From the NCBI GenBank assembly GCA_932294295.1, contig OW028578.1, positions 34,155,185 to 34,219,184 of the forward strand: DNA of 64,000 nucleotides. The letters are read 5' to 3'. The position numbers were made by a program, and so were the translations under genes. The notes under the pieces are model-generated. The model was not told the origin of the DNA. It did no database searches and was given only the letters and a program-made list of their open reading frames with translations. The stretch comes from Alitta virens. Taxonomy: Eukaryota; Annelida; Polychaeta; Phyllodocida; Nereididae. This document shows, piece after piece, positions 35,031 through 46,904 of the stretch. Position 1 is the stretch's first letter, and every line of letters starts with the position of its first letter.

Positions 35031-35535
35031 CATGACATTATTATTTATATTTATAAATCACACAACATCCCAAAAACCCATTATTTTTTTCTAATATGTC
35101 ATCTAGCTTTCGTTATCAATTTTCATTATATGTAATACCGAAAAAGTGACTTTCTTCTTCACCACCTTGCATTAATCTCGATGGTGAAATAATCAAGCTT
35201 AAGTGTGACGTCATCACTTCCTGGAAATCCTGGAAACACCTTTGACTTAATCCTTCTTAAGCCAAAGACAGGAATCTTTTTAATTGAAATGACTAATTCC
35301 ATATTTTCAACATTTAGGTTGTAGGACCATTTTTGGGTGCGTTGTATAAATCTAAAGTGTTGTTTGAACGTTTATAATACTGCAATAGTTTAATGATTTA
35401 TTGATTTTATTGATTAAATGTCCGTTTCTCAAAGGCTTTAAACACCATGCCACTTTCATTAATTTTGTAAATATTACCACAAAATGAGAGACATTGTTAC
35501 TTATGCAAGTGCATTCGCTATATTATTTGGCCTTT
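35031..35535. other. No gene seen
   Basis: AT-rich, nothing recognised. Confidence 0.45.
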
Positions 35536-35654
35536 CCCAGATGGCATTCCAAATCATACCAATGTCAGCATTATGTCGGCGATGTCAAAACGATGTTGTT
35601 CCGACGGAGGCGGATATAGAAACAACGCTGGCCAGATTTTGAATACTATCTGGG
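35536..35654 (-). repeat. MITE family E, copy E2
   Basis: 119 bp, CCCAGATGGCATTCCAAATC to actatctgggt. The internal core is reversed relative to E1 (gtcggcgatgtcaaaacgat). Confidence 0.85.
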
Positions 35655-35810
35655 TAGTTCCCCATCTACACCTGGGTGGAGTGGAGCAAAGAGTTAGAGG
35701 ATCTGCTCAGTTCCTCCATGCCATGGTGAAGGCTCGAGCCCATGACCTTAAGTCGAGCACCTTAACCAATGGATGGGGTCTTTTACTTGCCTCAGCGTAG
35801 ACACTTATTA
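35655..35810 (-). repeat. SINE family 4, copy b
   Basis: Minus strand: tRNA-Leu-like head (TGGTTAAGGTGCTCGACTTA, then GGGCTCGAGCC) and the body gctccactccacccaggtgt. It directly abuts MITE E2. Confidence 0.65.
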
Positions 35811-36730
35811 CAAGGCACCTCCAAGTTAACATAATATGCGATCAACATCCAGATGTCATTGAGATGTAGAAACATAGCGTATGAAGAGTACCTGGGCTGG
35901 GGATAGAACTCGGGGCCTTTGGTGGAGCTCGACAATTGGCTTATGCTTTATGTCACCCACCTGTTGAATGCACAGTATATCACACACCTACACAGAGAAA
36001 AAAATAATGAAGGAAGTGGTGTCTTTTGCAGACATTTTAATCTCTCAATATTGCACTGAACAGCAGTTGTAGCCATGACCACAGCCTGCGTGGGTTAAAG
36101 TTTTAAGCAACTTCAATGTTTTTGCCATTACTAACAAAAAAGGAGTCTTTTGCTAATGTCCTTCCCTTTATAGCCACCATAGATACTTGTAACCAACCCC
36201 GCAGCAGACTCAAAGGAGAGGGATCACTGGGGGTAACCTCTTGCTTGGTAGAGGGAACTGAGATGAAGTAACGAACTGCAGTGTCATGTCAAAGGTTATA
36301 GGATCTGTTATGGTCAATACATTCATGATTACAATCGTCCAATTATCTTTACAACGTTAGTCTTATTATAAAAGTAATAATTAAGTGGAACGGAATTATT
36401 TTTAATTTTTTAATCTCAGTTGACAGCTTACATCATGGCGTTTGATTGGACACTCTCAACTTTTCTGATGTGAAGAACTGAACATGACAAAAACAGAGTG
36501 TGGCCACTCATGTACTTTGTTCTGTTGTTTTATTATATATAGATGTTTTCTGTTTGATTGTTTATAGTTACTCCTTTGAGATTTGTTTTAATTATTTTGT
36601 ACTCTTTGAATTGTTTACCAAGTTTCTCATAAAACTTAGAAATTGTAGCAGCAAAATGGGGATGAAAATAGGATTAGCAGACAAGACCTGAAGTGATGTC
36701 ATGTTATGAAAATTGAAGATATGATATTGA
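35811..36730. other. No gene seen
   Basis: No coding or clear repeat. Short open frames near 36500-36690 overlap each other on both strands and lack splice support. Confidence 0.45.
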
Positions 36731-36923
36731 AATTTCAATGGCGTTCTGTCCTGTCGAGAGATGGAGCTACGACCACACAGGTCTCGCAATTGTTCAATGA
36801 CGTCATCAACAAAAGGTCAATCAGTGCATTTGATGACGTTACAGTTGGATGACGTCATTAAACAATAGCAAGACCGGTGTGATCGTAGCTCCATCTCTCG
36901 ACAGGACAGAACGCCATTGGAAT
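36731..36923. repeat. Large foldback element with CRE-like sites
   Basis: Arms 36731-36808 and 36847-36923 are inverted copies with few mismatches (caatggcgttctgtcctgtc against its complement), leaving a loop of about 38 bp. TGACGTCA occurs in both arms. Confidence 0.85.
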
Positions 36924-37204
36924 TCTTTGTAATTATTACGGGGATAATGATATGAAGGAGAAATTTACTGGTGAGAGACTAAAACTGCTCACTGTTTTGT
37001 CCATGATACCATCAAGTAATTTGACACAAATATACCTCAGCCAGTTGTATGTACAACAAGGGTTGTTCGCATTCCGAAATCCAATATGGCGGCCAGATGT
37101 TAATGATAACGTACTTGCCTTCTCAAAAACCAAAATGATCAGATTATTTTAAAATTTGGCATGCTCCCACATTAGATAATATTACGTAACTGGTCTAATG
37201 ATTC

Positions 37205-37440
37205 GTCAGCTGATATGACAAGCTGTCAGATATATGATGAGATGATAAGGCTGCTTGGAGTCCGCAGCATCCCAGATAGCACTCCAAATTGGACCAGGGT
37301 TGTTTATATGTCGGCCGCCATCGGTCAACATCGTTTTGACATCGCCGACATCGTGCCGATGTTGGTACAATTTGGAATGCTGTCTGGGATGTTTACACAT
37401 TTACCCCACCGGTGGGTTCTTTTACTTGGCACAGCATAGT
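37205..37440 (-). repeat. SINE family 2 fragment split by MITE E3
   Basis: cagctgatatgacaagctgt to cttggagtccgcagcat, then after the MITE tttacacatttaccccaccg and ggttcttttacttggcacag. The order matches the fragment at 42790-42930, which has no insertion. Confidence 0.65.
37271..37388 (+). repeat. MITE family E, copy E3
   Basis: 118 bp: CCCAGATAGCACTCCAAATT to ggaatgctgtctggg, inserted in a SINE fragment. Confidence 0.85.
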
Positions 37441-37767
37441 ACAAGAGCATGTGATAGGTACGTTGGAGCTGACTGCAAATACGCCCACTCATGTATCACT
37501 TACTTCAGACTCATTGTTGGCAGTCAAAAAACTGCTGCTTTCGAAGAGGATTCATTCGAAAACAATGTCAGCCTGGGCAATGTCACAGACATCACGTCTG
37601 AATTTAATTGCCTGCTTTCCAAGAATATCAATATCATATCTTCAAATTTTCCTGACGTTGAAATTCTCAAGGTACATGTTATTTAAGACCTGTTGTGTAA
37701 TTTGCATGTATTTAATTCATTAAAAAAGCAGCATGTAAGCGACCACTTTTTCCAGAACTATAACAGT

Positions 37768-38025
37768 CGATCTCATAGACTTGGAAACTAAACTCCAGAG
37801 GACATCATGTGAATTCAGGACTCTCATTGGTTAAGGTATACCACAACCAATGATAGTCTTGGGTCCACGACGAGTTGTTGGTTCTCAGAGTCCCTAAAAA
37901 GCCCTTGGCCCTTTAGCTGGATGTCGTTCGGATGAAACGTTAAATTGGCGATCCCTCGCACTTGGTGTCTATGCTGAAGCAAGTGAAAGATCTCATCCAT
38001 GGGGTAAATGTGTAACATGGGTGGT
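37768..38025 (+). repeat. Half foldback plus SINE family 2 3' part
   Basis: 37768-37812 matches one arm of the foldback at 15729. 37835-38025 is the SINE 2 body and tail (cttggtgtctatgctgaagc, catggggtaaatgtgtaaca) and runs into (TATC)n at 38026-38045. Confidence 0.6.
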
Positions 38026-38089
38026 ATCTATCTATCTATCTATCTGTCTTGGCACATCGACTAGACATCGGCTAGACATACATCGGCTA

Positions 38090-38236
38090 GACATCATTTC
38101 CATATAGGCCACTGTCAGTACAACATTGTATTAGCATTGCCGATATCGCGCCAACTTTGAAGCGATTTGGAATGCTTTCTGGGATATATCTATCTGTCTG
38201 TCTATCTATCTATCTATCTATCTGTCTATCTGTCTA

Positions 38237-38269
<33 letters not shown>

Positions 38270-38277
38270 TTATCCTG
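38090..38277 (+). repeat. MITE E4 followed by (TCTA/TCTG)n
   Basis: E4 (to 38183) keeps the core ttccatataggccactgtca and the end gaatgctttctggg. The microsatellite follows directly at 38186-38277. Confidence 0.7.
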
Positions 38278-38916
38278 TTATGGGGTAAAGACTACCAACC
38301 CCATTGGCCAATACAGAGAGGACTCTGCAATGCCCACTTTAGTTATTCCAGTCTTAATTCCTCATTTGCTAAAGTACAGGTGTTAATGACACTTCACTGC
38401 CTTTCCCCCTTAAAGCAATCGCCTACCTGCATCAGACAGCCTATGTGATTATGTAGGAATCTTTTTTTTTTTCACCACAGTTCTAATGAGTTTCTTAGTA
38501 AAGACCTCCTTAGCGTAATGAATATCAGTCACCCAGACTCATAGGAATTCGCCGAATCTAAAGTCAATGTTGGGTTGATGGATAATTCTCTTTCTCTATT
38601 AGGAAACAAATGAAGGTAATGGAGTCAGAATGATTATGATCAGCTGGTTCAAAAGACTCATTATTCCACATTAATGCACTTAATCAAAATAATGACTGCA
38701 TCCTTATCTAGCCATGTTGATTATTCTGTTAATTGTCTGGAAGCTACAGCTAAATCTTCAAATTAGGGCAACTCTTGGATGCCAATCATGATGAAAGGCT
38801 GATTTCTCAAAATGTAATAAATGTTGGTTATGATGGAAAAAGTAGATCATTCAATAAAATGTTTGGTACTTAAATTGACACTGTTCAGATGATCTTAGAT
38901 AACAGCCAGAGAATAA
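38278..38916. other. No gene seen
   Basis: No supported coding or repeats. Confidence 0.4.
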
Positions 38917-38918
38917 TA

Positions 38919-39606
38919 CAGGGTGCGCCCTAAAAACTTGCACCAGGCATCTCCTCTTTCGGTATAGCTCTAGGTTACTCAAATGCATATGAAGTCTTTT
39001 AAAGTTTTGCCACATTTAGTTAGGGGTATAAGCATAATATTATGGTATTACATGATAAGAAGGTTTGTTCCAGTTTTGATTCAGCACGGTCATGAAATTT
39101 TAACAGAGAAATATAATGGCATTCCAGAGGGACGTTTTGAATCTACAACTAATCTGGAAATAATCACATGATTTTCAGGAGGATTGGCCAGTTAATTAGA
39201 CAGAAAAGACAGATAACTGACCAGAATCCAAACTGGCACTTTCCGCATCAAAGGTGTCAATGCTCTACCTTCTTATTAAAAATTAATCTACTTGCCTTAT
39301 TGTTTGGTGGCAAAGGTCAAGAAAGGTGTCTGTAACACATCTGTATGATCAGTGACATAATCTAATGCTTGTATTGCAAAAGCCGAGGTGAAAATCACCC
39401 GAAGGTGTGATAAGTGTGCATGTGCTATATTTAGATCCATATTAACTATAATTCTTGAGGAAGCAGCAAAATATAATTAGAAAGATAATTTAAGACTATT
39501 ATTACTTGTTTGTGTATGATTGCAGCTGCATGCAATCACTGTCAATTGAGATAATAACAAAAGAGATAGGAGTAGCTGCTGGTGCGAGTTTTTATGCCGC
39601 ACCCTG
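38919..39606. mobile_element. Non-autonomous mariner-type element
   Basis: Ends CAGGGTGCGCCCTAAAAACT on the left and CAGGGTGCGGCATAAAAACT read from the right are near-identical over about 30 bp. Both ends are flanked by TA, the mariner target duplication. 688 bp, no transposase frame. Confidence 0.85.
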
Positions 39607-39679
39607 TATAACCACAAAGTTCCCTAGGATGATGTAGATGGAAGGTGGATCATTAATATTGTCATATGAAACATGACAT

Positions 39680-39842
39680 ATTAAACATGAGTCTTTCTCA
39701 ACTGCATTATACAATTTATTGCATGGGGCTAAGCACTCTGCAAACGCCATCAATGTCCATAGCCAGCTGCTCCCCATTTACACCTGGGTGGAGTGGAGCA
39801 AAGAGTTACCGAGGATCTGCTCAGTTCATTACTGACCACTAG
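39680..39842 (-). repeat. SINE family 4, copy c (body only)
   Basis: Minus strand, shares ccacccaggtgtaaatgggg and gtgcttagccccatgcaata with the other copies. The head is missing. Confidence 0.6.
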
Positions 39843-40063
39843 GCTTCTATCAATCTCTGAAGTCTAATTCATATTGGACATATTGTGCAGTGTCTGTTTG
39901 CTAGTCTTTGGCATTGTTATTGGACACAGCCATACAGAAAGCCTTACCAATAACACAATAACAAGATAATTCTGGACAATGACCGGCCTAATTGTTGACC
40001 TTTTTATGGTAGGTGTTATCCAGAATCTCGTCCACTGTCTGGTACATTTCTCAGTAACTATTA

Positions 40064-40292
40064 CTCAGATGGCATTCCAAATCGGGCCAGCGTCGGTCCT
40101 ACATTGTTTTGACGTCACCGAAATCGAACCAACATCGATGCCTAATGTGTCAAATGCGTTTTCCATGAGAAGGATAAATGCATGGAAAATGCATGGTTTT
40201 TGCCTAATTAAAATGAGGTGAAAACCATGCGTTTTCCATGCATATATCCAAACGCATGGAAAACGCACACGTGTAGCAAATTTGACCATGTA
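40064..40292 (+). repeat. Truncated MITE E5 fused to MITE D4
   Basis: E5 runs from ctcagatggcattccaaatc to about 40139, where its right half is lost and a family D hairpin (atgcgttttccatgagaagg to acgcacacgtgtagc) begins at once. Confidence 0.75.
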
Positions 40293-40299
40293 TTGTTCT

Positions 40300-41057
40300 T
40301 TACCCAAGTGACCTCTCATTGTTCTAAAAGTCATGATTTAATGAAGGTTTTCCGATTGTCATGGATCCAGGATATGAAAAATATCCAGATTTTGATGACT
40401 GGCCAAAATTGAAGCATTTCATATTAAATCTTCTTAGATTTTTACACTGACGACACAAAGGCCATGGCTGCTCCCATGATTCTTTGTAAAGCCATCAACC
40501 AAATTTGTTCTCAAGCTTTTTTTTGTGATCAAATTGTAATAAAGCCATGTCTTTGGGAAATCAAACTGTTTTTGTAATGGTTACCATTTCAGTTTCAATG
40601 TGCATAAGATTGCTCATTAAATGTTAATATTACTTTTAGGGCTTTCATGATAATGACTGGGCTCTTTGTGACAAGTTCATATTTCCATTTATTGGGTTTC
40701 CTTTCCAAAAATAAACAGCAATATTGAATTAACAAATGGTCAATCACACTGACTCAATCTGTATTAAAGTAATTAACTTTTATCAATTCCTGTTTTAAAT
40801 TTCAATCTGGTGTATTTATCTAATTATTTTTAACTTTTACATTTCCTTTTTATGTACAGCACCTCAGAGTAGACTCTTCTGGTTGGGGTGCTTTATAAAT
40901 GTCAAAATAATAATAATAATAATAATAATTTTAGGTCAATGTTAGGTTTAAGTTGTTTTTTACATTTCTCTTGACATTTAATGCCAATTTACATATATAT
41001 GTGTATAAATTTCAGTTATAATTGATCATTTAACAATTGAGAGGAAAAAATGAACCA
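40300..41057. other. No gene seen
   Basis: AT-rich, with a short (AAT)n run at 40907-40929. Nothing recognised. Confidence 0.45.
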
Positions 41058-41169
41058 CCCAGATGGCATTCCAACTCGGGTCCAGCGTCGTTTCTATATC
41101 GGCCACCGTCATTACATCGTTTTGACATAGCCGATATCGTGCCAACATTGATTTAGAATGCTATTAGGG
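41058..41169 (+). repeat. MITE family E, copy E6
   Basis: CCCAGATGGCATTCCAACTC to agaatgctattaggg, with the core ttttgacatagccgatatcg. Confidence 0.8.
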
Positions 41170-41203
41170 CATTTGTGGCATAAAACTAGAGCTTGAATTG
41201 AAT

Positions 41204-41299
41204 GCTTCTTCATCATTACCAGACATAATTAAGCTGAAACTTGTCTGCAAAGCTTCTTCATCATTACCAGACATAATTAAGCTGAAACTTATCCGCAAA
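41204..41299 (+). repeat. 48-bp tandem duplication
   Basis: gcttcttcatcattaccaga and its continuation to gcaaa occurs twice in direct tandem with three mismatches. Confidence 0.9.
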
Positions 41300-42460
41300 G
41301 TTTTTCTTTCTTCATTACTTTGCTTATCACATTCTGCAGTTTCTCACTTTCTCAAAATAACCATCCCTTGCCAAAATTAGCTGATTCTCGAGACCAAAGC
41401 TAAAAACACACTGGTATTGTCAGGTAGCACCTGCCTTGCAGTTTTGCATTCCTTGAAAACAGTGTTGTAAACAAAATACTCCAAGCATCTGAAGCTTTTG
41501 TCTTCCTCCACATATATAGATTTTCCTGTGCAATTGGCTTTGTTCTCAAATGTGAAATTGCACACTGCATTTGTACTTCTTTTTTTTCATGTACGTTTTT
41601 AGATAATGGTTGCTGGTGTAACTCATTATTGAACAGCAGCAGTAGGCAATGTTTCATCTTGTTCATTGTAAAGGTATAGGAGATAAAATACTGACCAAAA
41701 AGAAAAATAATTGCCATATAGAATAATAACAATGCATGTAGGTGTGTGTTTCCATATGCATTCACGGAGCTCTTGCTTGTTCTTTTGCAGCATTCTAGTT
41801 GCACATATGAAAGGAATCTAGATTTGTATTTTTGGGAAAAAGTTCTTCCTTGGCAACCACTCTCTCCGTTTTTCTCTCATTCTTTGTGGGTGCATTTCAT
41901 GTTTTTTAGTATATTGTATATATATCACTCACTGAATGAAGGATATTTTTCTCTTCACCAAAAATCTTTTGTATCATTGCAACGTTATTTTTTACCAATC
42001 TCCGCAAATACAATTTTACAACTTAATATTACGTAATACATGAATACAAAACAGACTGGTAATGGGGGTACAATATACAGTAACCCATAGGGTGGATCCC
42101 CCCCAGTAGTGCCTGTATTGGTGAATAAAAAAGACCCGCCCTTGTAGTAATTGACTATACTACAGCTGTATATGTCTAAATTCATTGATTACACCCATAT
42201 TATTTGGAATTAATCAAAGTCCATAATTATTTCAATTTGTTTTCCAGCAATATTTTATAAATCATAAAAAGCTTGGGGCCGCCCAAATTCGACCAAAATG
42301 TTACGAACAAGTCAAACTCCAACTTTCTAACCCATGAAAACTTCAGTCTGCACCAATTAACCTAAAGGTTCCTATCTTACCAATGATAATATTTTACAAT
42401 GGAGAATAGCAAAATTCTTTGGTTCCCAGTACTGCTTTTACAGATATATAAAGTTGGGCT
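41300..42460. other. No gene seen
   Basis: Open frames on both strands overlap and lack family motifs. No repeats recognised. Confidence 0.4.
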
Positions 42461-42666
42461 TTGACATGCTGCACAATATGGCACAATATGGCACAATATG
42501 CCCAAAACACAAGTGTGTGTGTGATTAGGGCTTTACGTCCTGTATTTCTGCACCTGATTGGCTAATTAGGACAGGCAGAAACCATGGCAATGAGATGATG
42601 GATGAAACAGCCATCCAACTTAGGCTCGACTGGGAATCGAACCCGGGACCCAGTGGTTGGAAGCCC
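42461..42666 (-). repeat. 10-bp tandem repeat and SINE family 1, copy e
   Basis: gcacaatatg is repeated about four times at 42470-42500. The SINE at 42528-42666 is minus strand with tail, body and B box, but the head is cut just after the anticodon region. Confidence 0.8.
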
Positions 42667-42789
42667 AAGACAGAAGAAGCCATTTATTATGGATCCTAGT
42701 ATAGCCACAAAAACGTATCTATAAGTGACATTATTTATCAAAGTACTGTTACAGTGTTGTTTCAATGTATTGCCTTAACGCAACTGGTT

Positions 42790-42930
42790 TGAAGCCTAGT
42801 CAGCTTATGTGACCAGCTGCCAGAAGTAGATGTAATGATGAGATGATGAGGCTTTGAGTTCAACTGATGTTACAGTTACCCCATGGGTGGGTTCTTTACA
42901 TGCCCAAGAAGAGACACTGAGAACGTACCA
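42790..42930 (-). repeat. SINE family 2 fragment
   Basis: gtcagcttatgtgaccagct to taccccatgggtgggttctt; the same module is interrupted at 37205-37440. Confidence 0.55.
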
Positions 42931-43484
42931 CCAACGTATGTAAATTTTGACTTACTGTATTTTCTGTAACAATCCAACTAAAAAATGTGTGTCTTAGTTC
43001 AAATTGACGAAATCGAAATACAATGTAAAAGCTACGATCAGCGGCGGATCCAGAACATTTATTTTAGATGGGGGGGGGGGGGGGGGTGGTGCCATCATAG
43101 AAACACCTGTGCATTTCTCTGACTGATGGATATTTAGTTAATGTAAAATGGGCGCTGAACTGGATCTGCACCTGACGATATTTAGCCAGCAATAACTCAG
43201 ATAGTGTAAATACTATAAAAAATTGACGCATTGGTTGTGTAAAGATACCTGCACCGCATGCTGAAAATTTGAAGCCAACTTTAGAAAATAATATTAATTT
43301 CAAAGGCAACCCACTAAGTGTGCAATGCCACACATTATACAAATTTTGACATATCATTGTCGACTCTTTCACAAGGACAAGATATGAATTTCTTGCTTCC
43401 AAATTCTCTGTGTTCTACAACATGAACATATATTTAAATCTAAGGATAGCTCCAAACTTTAGGCCTGCAGTGTAATGTATTTAG

Positions 43485-43490
43485 TTTATT
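43485..43490 (-). other. Possible poly(A) signal of the GPCR gene
   Basis: TTTATT on the plus strand is AATAAA on the minus strand, about 196 bp past the stop codon. Confidence 0.35.
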
Positions 43491-43685
43491 AAATTTTTAC
43501 CAAACCTTATGTGAACAATCTGTTTTGTACGAACATATCATCTGAGAGAGAGAGGTAGACAACATTAAAATATGTTCTCAATATAAACATATATGAACAT
43601 AAATAAAATTTCCCATTGAACCGTAGTAAAATATGTACAAATGTCTGTTAAATATGAAAATACAATATTAATATCAATATGAAGG

Positions 43686-44846
43686 CTAAACGAGATCACC
43701 CTCCTTACTACGTTGAGTTCGAAGCAAGAATCTCTGAGCAGTCGGACAGCCCTCATCTCGGTTGGAAATGACTTTGACGTGGTATGAGGAAGTTTTGCGA
43801 GAATGAAGGCTCCATCTGCGAACAGATCTTATGATGTCGTTCAGTTCTTTTCGGAATCGTTTTCCAGAAACGCAGTATAAGTAAAAGTTTATCCCGTGGT
43901 TTATGTAAAGCAGAGTAAAGCACAATGTTTTGAATAAGAAAATTTGTGCCTCATCTTCACCATTGGAGTTCTCACCAGCATTGTAGATGAAATTAAAAAG
44001 AGCAAATGGAGCGGTCAGTACTAACCATGTCATGGATACCCCGAGTAGCATAACAGTTATTCGATGTTGGCCGTTTCGGTGTCGATGATTTGAACTGATC
44101 TCATCTCGATTAAACTGGTGATGGGCCTGGTACATTTTGAACACAATACAAGAATTCAACATCAGAACAAGAAAAAATGGCACGATTGTGTAAAGAGCAA
44201 GTTTCAACCAAGGATAAACGTCACACATGAAAAATGTCTGTGATGACGGTGAGCACGTCAACCATCCGTCACTGTAAGTTTGTAAACTTATCGTCCAAAA
44301 AACATGGCAATTGTACAGCATTATAAACACAAATGCGAGTAACGAGGCAGTTTTGGTGTGACGCAGGTTGCCAAATATGGACTTGTTAAAAGGGAACATT
44401 ACCGTCAGGAAGCGGTCTAATGTAACGGCCACGATGAAAAAGGCAGAGAGATGTAGGCTTTGCAGGAACATGAACATAAATGCTTTGCAGGTTGCATTAG
44501 ACAAATGCAGAAGTTCAAAGCCTGCCACAACCCTTAACCAGGTTTTAAATCCACTTAGATACAGAACGAGGGTATCTGCACAGGCTAACATTGCTAGATA
44601 AAAGTACACCGGGGTCCTTCGCATCCGCCGTCGAATCAGCACTAAAAAGGAAAGGATATTTCCCACTGTTCCTGCAATTATTATTAATGGCCAGATGTAC
44701 ATAACAATGGCAAGACTGACTTCTTTTTCGATGTGAGAATGTCCTCGCTCAACTTCGTATTCATCGTGATCGGAGTAATCCTCACTGGAGTTAATTGAAA
44801 AGTTAGACGCAACATGAGGCACATACTCCAAGTGGCACACAGACAT
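43686..44846 (-). CDS. Rhodopsin-family (class A) GPCR, single exon, 386 aa
   Basis: An intact uninterrupted frame encodes a seven-helix receptor: TM1 about 46-71 (Asn63 in GTVGN), TM2 80-103 (Asp91 in LACADTLVL), TM3 118-146 (conserved Cys120), TM4 166-187, TM5 213-237 (Pro223), TM6 262-287 (Pro280) and TM7 302-326. The acidic N-terminus carries N-glycosylation sites at Asn15 and Asn19. Cys198 or Cys208 can bond with Cys120. The DRY motif is Asp-Arg-Phe (144-146), CWxP is LTAP and NPxxY is NFYLY. These variants occur in peptide-type receptors of the FMRFamide-receptor-like / GHSR-like group that is expanded in marine invertebrates. The short third loop and basic C-tail (GKRFRKEL helix 8) fit a G-protein-coupled peptide receptor at the plasma membrane. 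The ligand cannot be deduced. A 5' non-coding exon upstream is possible. Confidence 0.93.
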   Translation of the reverse strand: MSVCHLEYVPHVASNFSINSSEDYSDHDEYEVERGHSHIEKEVSLAIVMYIWPLIIIAGTVGNILSFLVLIRRRMRRTPVYFYLAMLACADTLVLYLSGFKTWLRVVAGFELLHLSNATCKAFMFMFLQSLHLSAFFIVAVTLDRFLTVMFPFNKSIFGNLRHTKTASLLAFVFIMLYNCHVFWTISLQTYSDGWLTCSPSSQTFFMCDVYPWLKLALYTIVPFFLVLMLNSCIVFKMYQAHHQFNRDEISSNHRHRNGQHRITVMLLGVSMTWLVLTAPFALFNFIYNAGENSNGEDEAQIFLFKTLCFTLLYINHGINFYLYCVSGKRFRKELNDIIRSVRRWSLHSRKTSSYHVKVISNRDEGCPTAQRFLLRTQRSKEGDLV

Positions 44847-44849
44847 GGT

Positions 44850-46904
44850 GTCTATTCAATTGGGGATACAATTACATTATTTTGATGTATTTATCTATAG
44901 TTACCTTGGTCATATAATCTCTTTGGGGACACTTAACCAGTGTTGTCACACAATGTTCCTTAGTATGGTTTTCCATCCAAGTCGATTATGGTAAAATAGA
45001 CTCTTTGAAATTCGATATCGGTGATAACGTCTCTTCGATCAACAAGTCACACTCAAGTCATGCAAGCCAAAGACACAGAAATATTGTTCATAAATAGTTA
45101 TATTCAATAAGAGACTCTTAAAACTAGGGCTACACATCAATATCTCAATATGATGTTTCAACCATCCAGGCACCGTTTGAAGTTATCATAACAATCAACA
45201 AGTCAAATTTGAATATGAAATCCACAAATAGTCTGATTAATCCCAGAGGCCTGTGTTACTGCAAATACTGGCAATCACTCCACATCATGCAATAATGTCG
45301 CAGAGAGAACTTGTCAGTAATGAAGAATTTCACCACAGTTTCACCGCAATCATTTGTGAAGTTTTTGTGCTGTTCTCAATTATTCAAATATGGATGGGCA
45401 ACTGCATCAGACTGGGATATTCATGCAAATTCCAACATGTCAGAATTCCACGAACTCCAATGATGTATTCATGTTCAGCAATATCCAACCAGCTGTATAG
45501 ACGTTGATTAGGTAATCTCTCTTTATCGTGATTGCATAACACGTTAAATCCAGCAAGGAAACTTAATTAACCCCACACAACTGTCACGGATGATTCTGTT
45601 GGTGTGTTAATCCTTGACTGGTGAAATGTACATTGATTTCAGTGGAAAGAAAGATTCATTGATTTCAATGTCTGGATACCACTCTATTTTATCAATATGG
45701 TGCTGTTTCAACCATCCTCATGACCTCTTGGTATTCTTGTGGTATTTGGGGAATGGATGAATAACGTAAATTAACGCTTAAAGGCAGTTATTAATAAAAA
45801 ATACGATAAATATTTAATGCACACTGTGACATGCTGACATTTTACTGATGTTCAGATTGTGCAGATGTAAAAACGAATGCTGGCCTGTAGTACACTCAGA
45901 ATGCCCCCTTGACATTCAGGTTTATATAATTATGCAGCATTGTCATCACAATATTACAACCTGGCATTTTGTTGTTGTCTTGACATTTAAAGGTTGACAC
46001 CAGATGCTTGCCAGGGGATATCATATTTGCCTAATGTAATTGATGCAGAATTGTTGTTTAGCAAAATATGTCATATTCTCCATAATATTGTTCATAACAT
46101 AACATATATTTTACAAGGTTGGTTTGTGTGATGTATATTATGAAGATGTAATAATTTTTCACACTGTATCAGTTTCACAACAGTGGAGATGACATAGTAT
46201 CATGCTGATGCGGAGTCTGTTTTTCAAGATGAAAGCATCTGGAAAGAGAAAAATCAAATCATCAAAATTCCAATTCGATTAATTGTTAATTTAATGACTG
46301 TCAGACACGATGTGTCTGCAAAACATTGTGCAAAGAACACGCCATTATTTACAATACCTTAAAATGACTTTGAGGAAGTTTGTTTTGATTCGAACTTGCC
46401 AGGGATATTGATAGTGTGTCATATAGAGAGTTGCTGACTTAAATACATTAAAACATAGACATCATGATATTGTATATGTTTTGAGGGAAATGAATTTGTC
46501 TTGTAAACTTCAATGTAGCTTGATCCTTGTTTTTAATTTCATTCAAAGACTTTTTTCAGAGAAAAACATTTCAAACTTTGCTTAGAATTAATAATTTACA
46601 TCGCAAAAAACAACTTTCATCTTTGTGAATGTAGCAAAGTGAACTATACAGTGAATATAATAGAACAACGTTCATAGCAAATACTTAAAGGTCTCTGAAT
46701 GTACATGTGTATGAAGTGTGACCTTTACCAGAGCATCAGGATTTGTTTATCAGCAGAATAAATAAAAGCACTGTAGATAACAGTAGAGGCAAATACAAAT
46801 ATAACAACATTGCTCATAAAATGCAGTCAACATGTGCCATCTTGTAATTTAAATATATGTGCCAAAATGGTTTTATTCACCAAGGACTGTCATTATTATT
46901 ATTC
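44850..46904. other. No gene seen
   Basis: Two kilobases of AT-rich sequence upstream of the GPCR. It may hold its promoter and untranslated exons. No TATA box or clear repeat recognised. Confidence 0.45.

Noticed and set aside
38983..39171. 62-codon frame inside the mariner-type element
   Set aside because: No D,D-type catalytic motifs; the element is non-autonomous.
41400..42036. Overlapping frames of 96-134 codons on both strands
   Set aside because: No domain, no splice context and mutual overlap; judged chance.
44368..44601. 77-codon plus-strand frame
   Set aside because: Antisense shadow of the GPCR.
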